DNA from: Variovorax sp. CF079
GTDB lineage: Bacteria > Pseudomonadota > Gammaproteobacteria > Burkholderiales > Burkholderiaceae_C
Length of the DNA: 64,000 bases
Direction of reading: 5' to 3'
Assembly (NCBI RefSeq): GCF_900101545.1
Contig: NZ_FMZU01000032.1
Location: forward strand, 1-64,000
A program made the translations under genes and the position numbers. Shown here one piece after another: positions 17,718 through 27,039 of the stretch (positions are counted from its first letter, which is position 1; each line of letters opens with the position of its first letter). Under the pieces are notes generated by a model. The model worked only from the letters and a program-made list of their open reading frames with translations. It did not search any database and was not told where the DNA came from.

Positions 17718-18446
17718 TCAGTGGAATGACCGCCCACCATCCACGGCCAGCGCGGCGCCGGTCACATAGGACGATTCGGAACTGGTCAGGAACAGGATGG
17801 CACGCGCGATTTCCTCGGGCTGCGCCAGGCGCTTCAGCGCGTAGTTGCTCACGTTCGCACGCACGCCGTCGGCCATGGCGGTGTCCACGAGACCGGGACA
17901 CACCGTGTTGGCGCGGATCGCGGGCGCCAGTTCGGCCGCAAGCGCCCGCGTGAGATTCAGCACGCCGCCCTTCGACGCCGAATAGGCGGTACGGTTTGGC
18001 GAGTTGGGCAACAGCGCTTGCCCGGATCCGACATTGACGATGGTGGCCTCCGCCGCCTTCTGCAACCACGGCAGGCAGCAGCGCACGACGATGTAGCCGC
18101 CCGTCAGGTTGATCTCCAGCACGCGACGCCATTCGGCCACGCTGACTTCGAGGACGGAGCCGCGCAGCATGACGCCGGCGGCATTGACCACGCCGTCGAT
18201 GCCGCTCATGCGGGCCGCGCTGTCCGCGACTGCACGCGCAACCGATGCTTCGTCCGTGACATCGGCCTCGCACGCATGCGCACCGATCTGCTGCGCCGCC
18301 TGTCGCAAGAGGCTGCCGTCTCGGTCCAGCAAGCTCAGTGTCGCGCCTTCCGCGGCGAATAGCTGCGCCGTCGCGCGGCCGATTCCCGACGCGGCGCCGG
18401 TGATCACAATGCGGCGGTCCTGCAGGCGCTTGGAGTGGTTGTGCAT
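17718..18446 (-). CDS. Short-chain dehydrogenase/reductase (SDR)
   Basis: A 242-residue classical SDR with cofactor motif VITGAASGIGRATAQLF, NAAG at about 85, the catalytic Ser region NVGSGQAL, the active-site TAYSASKGG, and the C-terminal SYVTGAALAVDGG. It interconverts a secondary alcohol and ketone with NAD(P)H, for example a 3-hydroxyacyl-CoA. ATG 18446 is favoured because GAGGT lies just upstream. An alternative ATG at 18461 overlaps the previous stop as ATGA. Confidence 0.87.
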   Translation of the reverse strand: MHNHSKRLQDRRIVITGAASGIGRATAQLFAAEGATLSLLDRDGSLLRQAAQQIGAHACEADVTDEASVARAVADSAARMSGIDGVVNAAGVMLRGSVLEVSVAEWRRVLEINLTGGYIVVRCCLPWLQKAAEATIVNVGSGQALLPNSPNRTAYSASKGGVLNLTRALAAELAPAIRANTVCPGLVDTAMADGVRANVSNYALKRLAQPEEIARAILFLTSSESSYVTGAALAVDGGRSFH

Positions 18447-18457
18447 GGGTACCTCGT

Positions 18458-19432
18458 TCATTTCTTGGGCATCCCGGCTAGTTCGACCAGCCGGCCCCAG
18501 CGCTGGATCTCCGCGCGCACGAAGCTGCGCAACTGGCTGGGCGTCATCGGCATGGGGTCCATGGCCATCTTCTGGATGGCGGCCTTGGTCTCGGGGCGAG
18601 ACAGGCTCTTGGCGACTTCGGCGTTCAGCCTGTCGACGATGGCCGGATTCGTGCCGGCAGGCGCAAACAGTGCCGCCCAAGTCACGACCTGCACGTCCTT
18701 GTAACCGGCCTCGCCCATGGTCGGCACGTCGGGCAGCAGCGGGTGGCGTACCTTGCCTGTCACGGCCAGCACCTTGAGCTGACCGTTTTGCACGAAGCCC
18801 ATCGACGAATAGGGATCGACCAGCAGCGCGTCGATCTGCCCGCCCACGAGGTCCGTCAGGGCCTGCGGCGTTCCGCGATACGGCACGTGCGTGATATCCA
18901 CGCCTGCGACGGATTGCAGCAGGGCCGCCGCGATCTGGCTGGACGTGTTGCCGCTGCCGAAGCTCAGTGGCTTGCTGCCCGAGTGCGCCTTGGCCACGGC
19001 AATGAAGCTCTCGACGTCGGACGCCGGCAAGTCCTTTCGCACCAGCAAGGTCAACGGGATGCTGATCAAGCCCGCCACCGGCTCGAAATCTTTCTCAGGG
19101 TCGAAGGCCAGATTGGCATACAGCGTCTTGTTCACGGCATGCGCGGAGTTCGTGCTCATGAACAAGGTGTAGCCGTCGGGGGCCGCCCGCTTGGCATTCA
19201 TGGCTGCAATGTTGCCGTCCGCGCCGGCCTGGTTCTCGATCACGATGGGCTGGCCCAGGCCCTTGCGCAGGTCCTCGGCGATGACGCGTGCTGTCCCGTC
19301 CGTCGCGCTGCCTGCGGGGAATGGCAGGATCAGCTTGATCGGCCGGTTGGGATAGGTCTGTGCCAGAGCAAGGCTTGCGGCCAGGCCAAGGCAGGCTGCT
19401 GCCAACAGCAGCCCTCGCCGCGCGATGTTCAT
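18458..19432 (-). CDS. Bug/TctC family periplasmic substrate-binding protein
   Basis: A 324-residue protein with a signal peptide (LLLAAACLGLAASLALAQ) and family motifs YPNRPIKLILPFPAGSATDG, NQAGADGNIAAMNA, PDGYTLFMSTNSAHAVN and VPYRGTPQALTDLVGGQIDA. AGGAGAC sits 5 bases before ATG 19432. Its start codon shares a base with the stop of the preceding gene, so it is co-translated with the DUF2889 gene. It is one of two Bug proteins in this operon. Confidence 0.9.
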   Translation of the reverse strand: MNIARRGLLLAAACLGLAASLALAQTYPNRPIKLILPFPAGSATDGTARVIAEDLRKGLGQPIVIENQAGADGNIAAMNAKRAAPDGYTLFMSTNSAHAVNKTLYANLAFDPEKDFEPVAGLISIPLTLLVRKDLPASDVESFIAVAKAHSGSKPLSFGSGNTSSQIAAALLQSVAGVDITHVPYRGTPQALTDLVGGQIDALLVDPYSSMGFVQNGQLKVLAVTGKVRHPLLPDVPTMGEAGYKDVQVVTWAALFAPAGTNPAIVDRLNAEVAKSLSRPETKAAIQKMAMDPMPMTPSQLRSFVRAEIQRWGRLVELAGMPKK

Positions 19433-19998
19433 CACGAGTCTCCTTGCTTCTTTGTCTTTTCGTGGAACTGCGGCCACAACACGCGTACCAGTTCGCGCGT
19501 CGCGCCATAGGCGTAGCAGCTGTCGATCTTCAGCGGCCGGCCGTTCGCGTCCACGCGTTCGGCGCGTCCGCGGTTCACCTGGCTCAGCGACTGGAAGGCC
19601 GTCGTCGCCATGGGAATCAGCAGCTCCATCAGGTGCGTGCAGGCACGCTCGCCACCCAGGCGGCTGCGGACTTCCCTGCTCCAGCCGCTGGACATGCGCA
19701 GGCCGACCAGCGACTGCAGCGCATTGCCACCATCGGGGCACGCGTCGTAAGGCGCGGCCTCGGTAAAGGTCGCCACGGCGTGGATGGTGAGATCGCGGTC
19801 GTACACCAGGCGAACACCCATGTCGTGGACCGGTTCACCTGCCGGAAAGCGCTTATCGCCATTCGCGGGCACGAAGTCGTAAGGCTTGCGATCGGTCACG
19901 CGGCCTTCGAGCTCGAACAGGTCATCGCTGCGCCGCCAGGCACGCATATCGATGCGGCGCCAGTGCAGCTCCTCTTCGCGGGTTGCGGCGGAGTCCAT
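19432..19998 (-). CDS. DUF2889 family protein
   Basis: A 188-residue protein with no signal peptide. It matches my memory of the DUF2889 family through WRRIDMRAWRRSDDLFELEGR, VRLVYDRDLTIHAVATFTEAAPYDACPDG and ACTHLMELLIPMATTAFQ. The conserved Cys and His residues (YDACPDG, ACTHLMEL) suggest metal or substrate binding. The biochemical function of the family is not known to me. It lies between a crotonase and a Bug protein, overlapping the latter by one base, so it belongs to the catabolic operon. Confidence 0.7.
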   Translation of the reverse strand: MDSAATREEELHWRRIDMRAWRRSDDLFELEGRVTDRKPYDFVPANGDKRFPAGEPVHDMGVRLVYDRDLTIHAVATFTEAAPYDACPDGGNALQSLVGLRMSSGWSREVRSRLGGERACTHLMELLIPMATTAFQSLSQVNRGRAERVDANGRPLKIDSCYAYGATRELVRVLWPQFHEKTKKQGDS

Positions 19999-20002
19999 GA
20001 CG

Positions 20003-20794
20003 TCAGCCGAAAATCGGTGCGCGCTTTTCGAGGAAAGCGTTCACGGCTTCGCTGTGGTCCGGCGTCTTGTGGCACACGGCCTGGTACACGGCGGACAGTT
20101 CCAGCACCTCGCTCAGCCGCGCATGAATGGCCTCGCGCAGCAAACGCTTGGTCAGGCGGATGCCGTGTGCGGCGTTCACGGCGATGCGGTCGGCCATGGC
20201 GCGGGCTGCGGACAGCAGTTCGTCGGGCGGCACCACGCGCGACACCAGGTTCCAGTCAAGCGCCTGGCGCGCATCGATGGTGTCGCCCGTCAGCGCCATC
20301 TCGGCCGCGCGCGACATGCCGACGATGCGCGGCAGCAGCCAGGCTCCGCCGTCGCCAGGAATGATGCCCAGCTTGATGAAACTCTCGGCGAACTTGGCCT
20401 TCTCGGACGCGATGCGGATGTCGCACATGCATGCGAGGTCCAGCCCGGCGCCGATGGCATGGCCGTTGATGGCCGCCACCACCGGGACCTCCAGGTTGAA
20501 CAGCGACAGCGCCAGCCGCTGGATGCCGCGCCGGTAGTCCTGGCGGATGTCCATCTCGCTGACCTCGGGCGAGGCCTGGCGCTTCATCTCGTGGATGTTG
20601 CCGCCGGCGCAGAACGAGGGGCCGTTGGCGGCCAGGATCACGCAGCGCACGCTGCGGTCGTCGTGGATGCGCTCGATGGCAGCCAGGAATTCGGGGATGG
20701 CTGTGTTGCCGGTCAGCGGATTGCGCTGCTCGGGCTGGTTCATGGTCAGCGTGACGACGGAGCCGTCTTGTTCGTAGAGCAGGAAGTCGGGCAT
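20003..20794 (-). CDS. Enoyl-CoA hydratase/isomerase family protein (atypical active site)
   Basis: A 263-residue crotonase-fold enzyme with the oxyanion-hole segments SFCAGGNIHEM and GHAIGAGLDLACMCDIRIA. Against rat mitochondrial hydratase, the two catalytic glutamates align with Asp (in GLDLA) and Phe (in AESFIKLG). It may therefore be an isomerase, hydrolase or other crotonase rather than a classical hydratase. It sits in the 29498-16079 operon between the zinc alcohol dehydrogenase and DUF2889. The residue alignment was done by eye. Confidence 0.85.
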   Translation of the reverse strand: MPDFLLYEQDGSVVTLTMNQPEQRNPLTGNTAIPEFLAAIERIHDDRSVRCVILAANGPSFCAGGNIHEMKRQASPEVSEMDIRQDYRRGIQRLALSLFNLEVPVVAAINGHAIGAGLDLACMCDIRIASEKAKFAESFIKLGIIPGDGGAWLLPRIVGMSRAAEMALTGDTIDARQALDWNLVSRVVPPDELLSAARAMADRIAVNAAHGIRLTKRLLREAIHARLSEVLELSAVYQAVCHKTPDHSEAVNAFLEKRAPIFG

Positions 20795-20804
20795 GTTGGA
20801 GGTC

Positions 20805-21845
20805 TCACAGGGTTTGGTTGTCGATCACGAAGCGAAAGCGTACGTCGCCGGCCAGCAGCCGCCGGTAGGCGGCGTCGATGTCGTCAGCGGCGATCACCTC
20901 TACCTCGGCGGCGATGCCGTGCTCAGCGCAGAAGTCCAGCATCTGCTGCGTCTCGGCGATGCCGCCGCTGCGCGTGCCGGCGATGGAGCGGCGGTTGGTC
21001 AGCAGCGCGGCGGCCGGCACGCTGAGCGGCAAGGCGGGTACCGCCAGGTTCACGTACACGCCATCGAGCGCCAGCAGGCCGAGGTAACGATCCAGGTCGG
21101 CATGGATGGGCACGGTGGAGACCACGATGTCGAAGCTGCTGTCGAGCGCCGTGAACGTGTCGGGTTCATTGCTGAGCCGGTAGTCGTCGGCCCCCAGGCG
21201 CAGCGCATCCTCGTGCTTGGCAGGCGTGAGGTCCAGCACCGTGGTGTGCGCACCCAGCGCGCGGCTTATCTGCACGCCCACGTGACCCAGGCCGCCGAAT
21301 CCAAGGATGGCCACGCGCTTGCCCGGCCCCGCGCTCCAGTGGCGCAGCGGTGAATACATGGTGATGCCGGCGCACAGCAGCGGCGCCGCGTTCTGCAGCG
21401 CGATGGAGTCCGGGATGGCCACGACAAAGGCCTCGTCCACGACCACCTGCTCGCTGTAGCCGCCATAGGTGGGCTGGCCGTCACGTCCGATAGCGCCATA
21501 GGCCAGCGTTCGGCCGCCGCTGCAGTATTGCTCCAGGCCGGCGCGGCAGTTGTCGCACCGACGGCAGGCATCAACCATGTTGCCTACGCCCACGCGGTCG
21601 CCGACGCGATGGCGCGTGACCTCGCTGCCCACTGCCAGCACGGTCCCGGCCATCTCATGACCCGGCACCAGCGGATAGATGGTCTTGCCGCGCGTGCTGT
21701 GCGCGTGCTCCACGTCGGATTGGCAGATGCCGGCGTAGGCGATGGCGATGTGCACGTCGCGCGGCCCCGGCGCGCGACGCTCGATGGTCGTCGGCACGAA
21801 GGGTTGCCGCGGGCCGCAGGTGCAGCGGGCCTTGACGCGAAACAT
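20805..21845 (-). CDS. Zinc-dependent alcohol dehydrogenase, cinnamyl-alcohol/YahK type
   Basis: A 346-residue MDR enzyme of the subgroup that reduces aldehydes with NADPH. It shows YAGICQSDVEHAH and PLVPGHEMAGTV (catalytic zinc), CRRCDNCRAGLEQYC (structural zinc), GGYSEQVVVDE, PLLCAGITMYSPLRHW and ILGFGGLGHVGVQ. ATG 21845 shares a base with the preceding Bug-gene stop (TGATG). Distinct in subtype from the two ADHs at 7177 and 8508. Confidence 0.88.
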   Translation of the reverse strand: MFRVKARCTCGPRQPFVPTTIERRAPGPRDVHIAIAYAGICQSDVEHAHSTRGKTIYPLVPGHEMAGTVLAVGSEVTRHRVGDRVGVGNMVDACRRCDNCRAGLEQYCSGGRTLAYGAIGRDGQPTYGGYSEQVVVDEAFVVAIPDSIALQNAAPLLCAGITMYSPLRHWSAGPGKRVAILGFGGLGHVGVQISRALGAHTTVLDLTPAKHEDALRLGADDYRLSNEPDTFTALDSSFDIVVSTVPIHADLDRYLGLLALDGVYVNLAVPALPLSVPAAALLTNRRSIAGTRSGGIAETQQMLDFCAEHGIAAEVEVIAADDIDAAYRRLLAGDVRFRFVIDNQTL

Positions 21846-22810
21846 CACTCGGGCCGGATGTTGGCCTCGCGCGCGAGCCGGACCCAGCGCGTGGTCTCCG
21901 AGTCGATGTAGGCCTTCAGTTCGTCGGGCCCCATCGGTAGCGGCGTCGTGCCATGGTTGGCGTATTTCTCGATCAGTTCGGGCATCTTCTGCGCCTTCAG
22001 CACGGCATCGCTCACGCGCGTGACCAGTTCGCGCGGCAGGCCGGCGGGCCCGACCAGTGCGTTCCACGATGGGAAGTCGAAGCCCGGCAGTGTCTCGGCA
22101 ATGGCGGGCCAATCCGGCGTGGTCGGGTTGCGCTTCAGCGAGGACACGGCCAGCGCGCGCAACTGCCCGGCCTTGACCTGGGCCTGCGCGTTACCCGGGT
22201 CGGTCAGCGTGGCGAACAGCACGCCGCCGATCACGTCGCTGATGGTCGCGGGGCTGCCTTTGTAGGGGACGGGCAGCAGCTGGATGCCGGCTATGTGGCT
22301 CATGGTGGCGATCTGCGTTTGCACCGCGGTGGTCGAGAAGCCCACGCTGACCTGGCCGGGCCGCGACTTCGCGTAGGCGATGAACTCGCCGAAGGTCTTG
22401 ATCGGTGAATCGGCCTTGACCATGAGCACGTGGTTCGTCAGGCTCACGCCCGCGATCGGTGTCAGGTCCTTGCGCGGGTCGTAGCCCATGTTCTTCACGA
22501 AGGCCAGGTTGGCCGCCAATGGCGAATTCGAGCCGCACAGCAAAGTGTTGCCGTCCGGAGCGGCGCGGACCACTTCCAGCGTGCCGATACTGCCGTTGCC
22601 GCCCGCCTTGTTGTCGATGAAGTAGTTCTGGCCGTTGATCGCGCCGACCAGCGGCAGCAGCATGCGCGCGGCGTAGTCGTTGGAGCTGCCGGCCGGCAGC
22701 GGCACGACGACGCGCACAGCGCCGCCGCGGCCCTTGGCCTGAGCCCAGGTCTGCCCGGCGGGCAATGCCAGGCCCAGGGCCAGCGCTTTCAGGATGTCTC
22801 GTCTTTCCAT
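21845..22810 (-). CDS. Bug/TctC family periplasmic substrate-binding protein
   Basis: A 321-residue exported protein. The signal is MERRDILKALALGLALPAG (a twin-Arg-poor Sec-like start), then VRVVVPLPAGSSNDYAARM, DNKAGGNGSIGTLEVV and VPYKGSPATISDVIGGVL follow. GGAGAC lies upstream of the ATG. It lies between an aldehyde dehydrogenase and an alcohol dehydrogenase in the long operon. Its ligand is presumably related to the pathway substrate. Confidence 0.9.
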   Translation of the reverse strand: MERRDILKALALGLALPAGQTWAQAKGRGGAVRVVVPLPAGSSNDYAARMLLPLVGAINGQNYFIDNKAGGNGSIGTLEVVRAAPDGNTLLCGSNSPLAANLAFVKNMGYDPRKDLTPIAGVSLTNHVLMVKADSPIKTFGEFIAYAKSRPGQVSVGFSTTAVQTQIATMSHIAGIQLLPVPYKGSPATISDVIGGVLFATLTDPGNAQAQVKAGQLRALAVSSLKRNPTTPDWPAIAETLPGFDFPSWNALVGPAGLPRELVTRVSDAVLKAQKMPELIEKYANHGTTPLPMGPDELKAYIDSETTRWVRLAREANIRPE

Positions 22811-22839
22811 TTTTTAGTCTCCAGCCGTGTCCTGAGCGT

Positions 22840-24255
22840 TCAGCCCAGCACGGATTTGTATTCCATGAATTCCTCGATGCCGAAGCGACCCCACTCGCGA
22901 CCGACGCCGGACAGCTTGAAGCCGCCGTGCGTGCCACGCTTGTCCAGTGGCGCGCCGTTGATGCGGACGCGGCCCACGCGCAGCCGCGCGGCGACGGCAC
23001 GGGCGCGGTCCGGATCCGCAGACCATACGCCGGCTGCCAAGCCATAGACCGAGTCGTTGGCGATGCGTATCGCGTCTTCCTCATCGTCGAACGGAATCAG
23101 CACGACCACCGGGCCGAAGATTTCCTCGCGCGCGATGCGGCTGTGGTTGTCGCCCGAGAAGATGGTCGGCTGCACGTACCAGCCGCGCGCCAGACCCTCG
23201 GGTGCTTCGGCGCCCCCAGTCAGCATGCGCACGCCCTCCTCCCGCGCCTGGCGGATGTAGCCGCGCACGCGCTCGCGCGCGGCCGCAGTCGACACCGGGC
23301 CCAGCGTCGTGCGCTCGTCGAGCGGATCACCCAACACATAGCTGCGCGCCTTGCGCACGGCCAGCTGCTCGGCTTCGCCCAGGCGGTCGCGCGGCACCAG
23401 CATGCGCGTGAGGCCGCCGCAGACCTGGCCGGTGTTGCGCAGAGCGTCCTCGATACCGCCTTCCACGGCGCGCGCGAAGTCGGCATCGCCCAGGATGATG
23501 TTGGGCGACTTGCCGCCCAGCTCCAGGTGCACGCGCTTGATCGATTCGGACGCGACCTCCATGACGCGGCGGCCCGAGCGCACCGAGCCCGTGATGGACA
23601 CCATGTCGACCAGCGGATGCGCCGCAATCGGCTCGCCCACCTCTGGCCCCGTGCCGCAGACCAGGTTGAACACCCCCGGTGGCAGCCCCGCCTCTGCGCA
23701 GAGTTCCGCGAACACAAAGGCCGTCAGTGGCGCCACTTCCGAAGGCTTGAGCACCACGGTGCAACCTGCCGCGATGGCGGCGCCCGCCTTGGATATGACG
23801 GAGCGCAATGGTGCATTCCAGGCGGTGATGGCGCCGACCACACCCGACGGTTCGCGTTGCACCCGGGTGCTGCCGACCTGGTGCACCCATTCGATCTGGT
23901 CGAGCGACTCGGCAATGATGTCCAGTTCTTCGACTGCGCCTTGTACCTGCGTCTTGCGAAGCGCCGTGATGGGGTAGCCCAGCTCGCCGACCAGCGTCTG
24001 CGCGATCTCCTCGAAGCGCGCCTCGGTCAGCCGCGCCAGCCGGCGGAACAAGGTCACCCGGGTGAAGGTACTGCTGCGCGACCAGTCGGCGAAGGCGCGT
24101 ACGGCCGCCTGCACGGCGCGGTCCACGTCGTCGGCGGTGCCACGCGGCACAGTGGCAATCACCTGTTCGGTGGCGGGGTTCACGACGGTCAGAACTTCGC
24201 TGCCGGTGGACGGCACCCAGGCGCCGTCGATGTAGATCTGGTTGCGTTCGATCAT
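22840..24255 (-). CDS. Aldehyde dehydrogenase family protein
   Basis: A 471-residue aldehyde dehydrogenase with GAITAWNAPLRSVISK, the glutamate in LELGGKSPNIIL and the nucleophile in NTGQVCGGLTRM (Cys279). The C-terminal GGFKLSGVGREWG loop is complete. It oxidises an aldehyde intermediate to the acid. It follows the maleylacetate-reductase-like gene by 4 bases in the operon. It is less similar to the ALDHs at 588 and 9656 than expected for recent duplicates. Confidence 0.88.
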   Translation of the reverse strand: MIERNQIYIDGAWVPSTGSEVLTVVNPATEQVIATVPRGTADDVDRAVQAAVRAFADWSRSSTFTRVTLFRRLARLTEARFEEIAQTLVGELGYPITALRKTQVQGAVEELDIIAESLDQIEWVHQVGSTRVQREPSGVVGAITAWNAPLRSVISKAGAAIAAGCTVVLKPSEVAPLTAFVFAELCAEAGLPPGVFNLVCGTGPEVGEPIAAHPLVDMVSITGSVRSGRRVMEVASESIKRVHLELGGKSPNIILGDADFARAVEGGIEDALRNTGQVCGGLTRMLVPRDRLGEAEQLAVRKARSYVLGDPLDERTTLGPVSTAAARERVRGYIRQAREEGVRMLTGGAEAPEGLARGWYVQPTIFSGDNHSRIAREEIFGPVVVLIPFDDEEDAIRIANDSVYGLAAGVWSADPDRARAVAARLRVGRVRINGAPLDKRGTHGGFKLSGVGREWGRFGIEEFMEYKSVLG

Positions 24256-24259
24256 GGTC

Positions 24260-25426
24260 TCACCACGCTTCTTCGAGGATCTGTTGCAGCTCGGCGGCTT
24301 CGCGCACCGGGCGCGGGTTGCCTTTGAGGAACCAGTCGCCCATCGCCAGCGCGGCCGTCTCGGGCAGGGACTCTCGCGGCACTTTCACGTCGCGCAGGCG
24401 GCGCGGTACGGCCAGCTCGTCGAACAGGCTCGCGAGGGTCTCGACCACGTGCTGCTCGGGCGTCTGCGTGGCGCTGCGCTGCAGGTCCAGCGCGGCAGCC
24501 ACCTGCGCCATGCCGGCAGCAGCGGCTTCGGCGTTGAAGCGCAGCACGTGGGGCAGCACGATGGCATTCACGGTGCCGTTCTCGATCTCGTGGCGCGCGC
24601 CGATCGCATGACCCAGCACCGTGGTGATGCCGGCGGCCGTGTGGTCCGTGCCCTGTCCGCAAAGAATCGCCGCCAGCACGAGCTGTCCGCGCACGGCCGC
24701 ATCGTCGGCGCGCGCGGCCTGCGGCAGGTGCTGGGCCAGAAGGCGCAGCGCCTGCATCAGGGCGCCGTGGGCAATGGCGTCGTGCGAGCGCGAGGTCAGC
24801 CCCTCGATGGCCATCGACAAGGTGTTGATGCTGGCGCTGGCGACCAGGCCGCGCGGTGCCGAGAGGATCATCTCGGGGTCGATGAACACCGACTGCGCAC
24901 GGGTCTTGGGGTCGAACATCGCCAGCCGCTGGCCGCTCGCGGGGTCGAACACGGCGCTTCCGGCTTTGACCGTGGCCGTGGTCGGCGTGGTTGGCACGAT
25001 GAACTGCGGCAGCTTGGGCGCTGCAAGCTTGGGGCTGCGCAGGCGGCCATCGGCTTCCGTCACGGTGCACAACTCGGACACCGGCTTGCCCTCGGCCGCC
25101 AGGATACTGGCCGCACGCGCCGTGACGATGGCCGAGCCGCCGCCGACCGCGATGACCGCATCGGCCTCGACGCGGCGCAACAGCGCGGCTGCGTCCTCGA
25201 CCGAGGCGACCGGGCTGTGGCCTAGCACTTCGCCGTAGACGCCGGCGCAGCGCGCGCCCAGCGCGGTGCGGATGCGCTCGAACAGCGGACCTTTCGCCAG
25301 CCAGTCGCCGCAGACGACGACGGCTCGCTGGCTCTTGATGCGGTCCAGTTCGCGCCCCAGGTGCGTCAGGCTGTCGGGGCCGTGGTACAGCCGCAGCGGC
25401 GGCGTGATGTGTTGGAAGTTCTGCAT
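24260..25426 (-). CDS. Iron-alcohol-dehydrogenase/maleylacetate-reductase family protein with altered metal site
   Basis: A 388-residue protein. The N-terminal half has GHSPVASVEDAAALL and AVIAVGGGSAIVTARA, then PQFIVPTTPTTATVKAGSAV. In the helical half the usual metal ligands D-x3-H and H-x13-H are mostly replaced: SINTLSMAIEG has Asn and Met, GHAIG keeps one His, and EIENG has Asn. That pattern suggests a metal-free NAD(P)H reductase, as is reported for maleylacetate reductases. It is a full-length paralogue of the protein at 33557. ATG 25426 follows the acyl-CoA synthetase stop by 5 bases. Confidence 0.8.
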   Translation of the reverse strand: MQNFQHITPPLRLYHGPDSLTHLGRELDRIKSQRAVVVCGDWLAKGPLFERIRTALGARCAGVYGEVLGHSPVASVEDAAALLRRVEADAVIAVGGGSAIVTARAASILAAEGKPVSELCTVTEADGRLRSPKLAAPKLPQFIVPTTPTTATVKAGSAVFDPASGQRLAMFDPKTRAQSVFIDPEMILSAPRGLVASASINTLSMAIEGLTSRSHDAIAHGALMQALRLLAQHLPQAARADDAAVRGQLVLAAILCGQGTDHTAAGITTVLGHAIGARHEIENGTVNAIVLPHVLRFNAEAAAAGMAQVAAALDLQRSATQTPEQHVVETLASLFDELAVPRRLRDVKVPRESLPETAALAMGDWFLKGNPRPVREAAELQQILEEAW

Positions 25427-25431
25427 GGCAC

Positions 25432-27039
25432 TCAGCTTTCGTTCTGCAGTTCGGCCCGGACTTGGGCGCTGATGGCGGCCTTGTCCACCTTGCCGGTGTG
25501 ATTGGTCGGTAGCGGCTCGCGCTGCAGCCGCCATTGACTGGGCACCGCGAACGAAGCGATCTGGCCGCGCAGCTGGTCCTGCAGTTGCTGCGGCGTGAAG
25601 TCGGCGTCGGTCACGACCACGGCCATGACTTCCTCGCCCAGGTCGCGGTGCGGCACGCCGAACACCACGGTCTCGGTCACGCCCGGGATGTTCAGCAACG
25701 CGCGCTCGATTGCGGCGGGCGCGATGTTCTCGCCGCCGCGGATGATCATGTCCTTGCAGCGGCCGGTGATCCACAGGTTGCCCTTGTCGTCGAGCCGGCC
25801 CAGATCGCCGGTGCGCAGCCAGCCCTCCTCGTCGATCGGCGATTCATCGAGCCCGAAGAAGCCGGACATCTGCGTTGGCGAGCGCAACAGGATCTCCCCG
25901 TCAGGCAGGCCGGGATGCGGGAGGAAGCGAATCTCGACGCAGGGCAGCGGCTTGCCGGCGGAACCCAGCTCGTCCAGCGCCTCCGATCCGGCTGCGGCCG
26001 TGGCCTGCCCGCCGTTCTCCGTCAGGCCGTAGCCTGTCGGAATCCGTGGACTGACGCTCGGCAACTGGGTGCGGATGCGCTGCATCAGTTCCGCATGCAC
26101 CGGCGCGCCACCGATGCTGATCGACTTCAGGCTGCTCAGGTCCCGGCGTGGCACATCCGGATGGTCCAGCAGCCGCGTGACCATGGTCGGCACGGCGTTC
26201 CAGCGCTTGACCTGGTTGCGTTCGATCGCCGCGAGCACTTCGGCGGGGTCGTATCGCCCTTCCGACAGCACCAGCGTATCGCCGACCACGACTGCCCGCA
26301 TGAGCGTTTGCATGCCGCCCACGTGGAATAGCGGACCGGTGATCAGCGTCACATCGCGCGCCGTTTCGTCGATCTGGTGCGGCAGCTTGCGCGTGATGTG
26401 CAAGGTCATCTGCAGGCGCGCCAGCAGCGCACGATGCGACAACACCACCGCCTTCGGTTGACCCGAAGTGCCCGAGGTGAAGATGATGAGGGCGGTCTCT
26501 TCTTCGTCGCCTGGGGCCTGCGCATCCGGCACGACTTGGCCGCCCGCGCCCCGAGCATGGGGGATGTCCCACGGCCCGCGACGCGCGCCCGCCGGCACGC
26601 GCGGGGCGCAGCGCTCGTCGGCCAGCGTCATGGCCGGTTGCAGCGCAGCCAGGCCGTTGGCGACCTCCAGCGAGCTCCACCAGGCATTCGCGAGCACCGG
26701 CACGGCGCCTGCGAAAAAGCAGGCCCAGAAATTGACCACCCATTCCGGACCGTTCCAGCCGAGGATGAAGATGCGATCACCCCGGCGGATGCCCAGGTCG
26801 GCGAGTTCGCGGGCCTTCGCGACCGCGCCGCGGTGCAGGTCTTCGAACGAAAGCACCCGCTCGCCCTGGACGAGGTGGGGCCGCGCATCCCAGCGACCGG
26901 CGAAGGCCAGCAGCTGCTCGACCCTGCGGGGACGATCCGTGTACATCCGGTAAGGAATCCCGCCGACCATCTCGGTCGCGATCTCCTTGCCCCATGACGT
27001 TGTTGCTGATGACATCGATGTCTCCATGCTGCTTCTCAT
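25432..27039 (-). CDS. AMP-dependent acyl-CoA synthetase/ligase
   Basis: A protein of about 535 residues in the ANL superfamily that activates a carboxylate as acyl-AMP and then acyl-CoA. Key motifs are the ATP loop IIFTSGTSGQPKAVVLSH, PTGYGLTENGG, GWLRTGDLGRLDDKGNLWITG, CKDMIIRGGENI and the C-terminal catalytic lysine in NHTGKVDKAA. ATG 27039 overlaps the CoA-transferase stop as ATGA. A better ribosome site (GGAGAC) precedes the in-frame ATG at 27015. It offers an ATP-dependent alternative to the CoA-transferase encoded immediately upstream. Confidence 0.9.
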   Translation of the reverse strand: MRSSMETSMSSATTSWGKEIATEMVGGIPYRMYTDRPRRVEQLLAFAGRWDARPHLVQGERVLSFEDLHRGAVAKARELADLGIRRGDRIFILGWNGPEWVVNFWACFFAGAVPVLANAWWSSLEVANGLAALQPAMTLADERCAPRVPAGARRGPWDIPHARGAGGQVVPDAQAPGDEEETALIIFTSGTSGQPKAVVLSHRALLARLQMTLHITRKLPHQIDETARDVTLITGPLFHVGGMQTLMRAVVVGDTLVLSEGRYDPAEVLAAIERNQVKRWNAVPTMVTRLLDHPDVPRRDLSSLKSISIGGAPVHAELMQRIRTQLPSVSPRIPTGYGLTENGGQATAAAGSEALDELGSAGKPLPCVEIRFLPHPGLPDGEILLRSPTQMSGFFGLDESPIDEEGWLRTGDLGRLDDKGNLWITGRCKDMIIRGGENIAPAAIERALLNIPGVTETVVFGVPHRDLGEEVMAVVVTDADFTPQQLQDQLRGQIASFAVPSQWRLQREPLPTNHTGKVDKAAISAQVRAELQNES

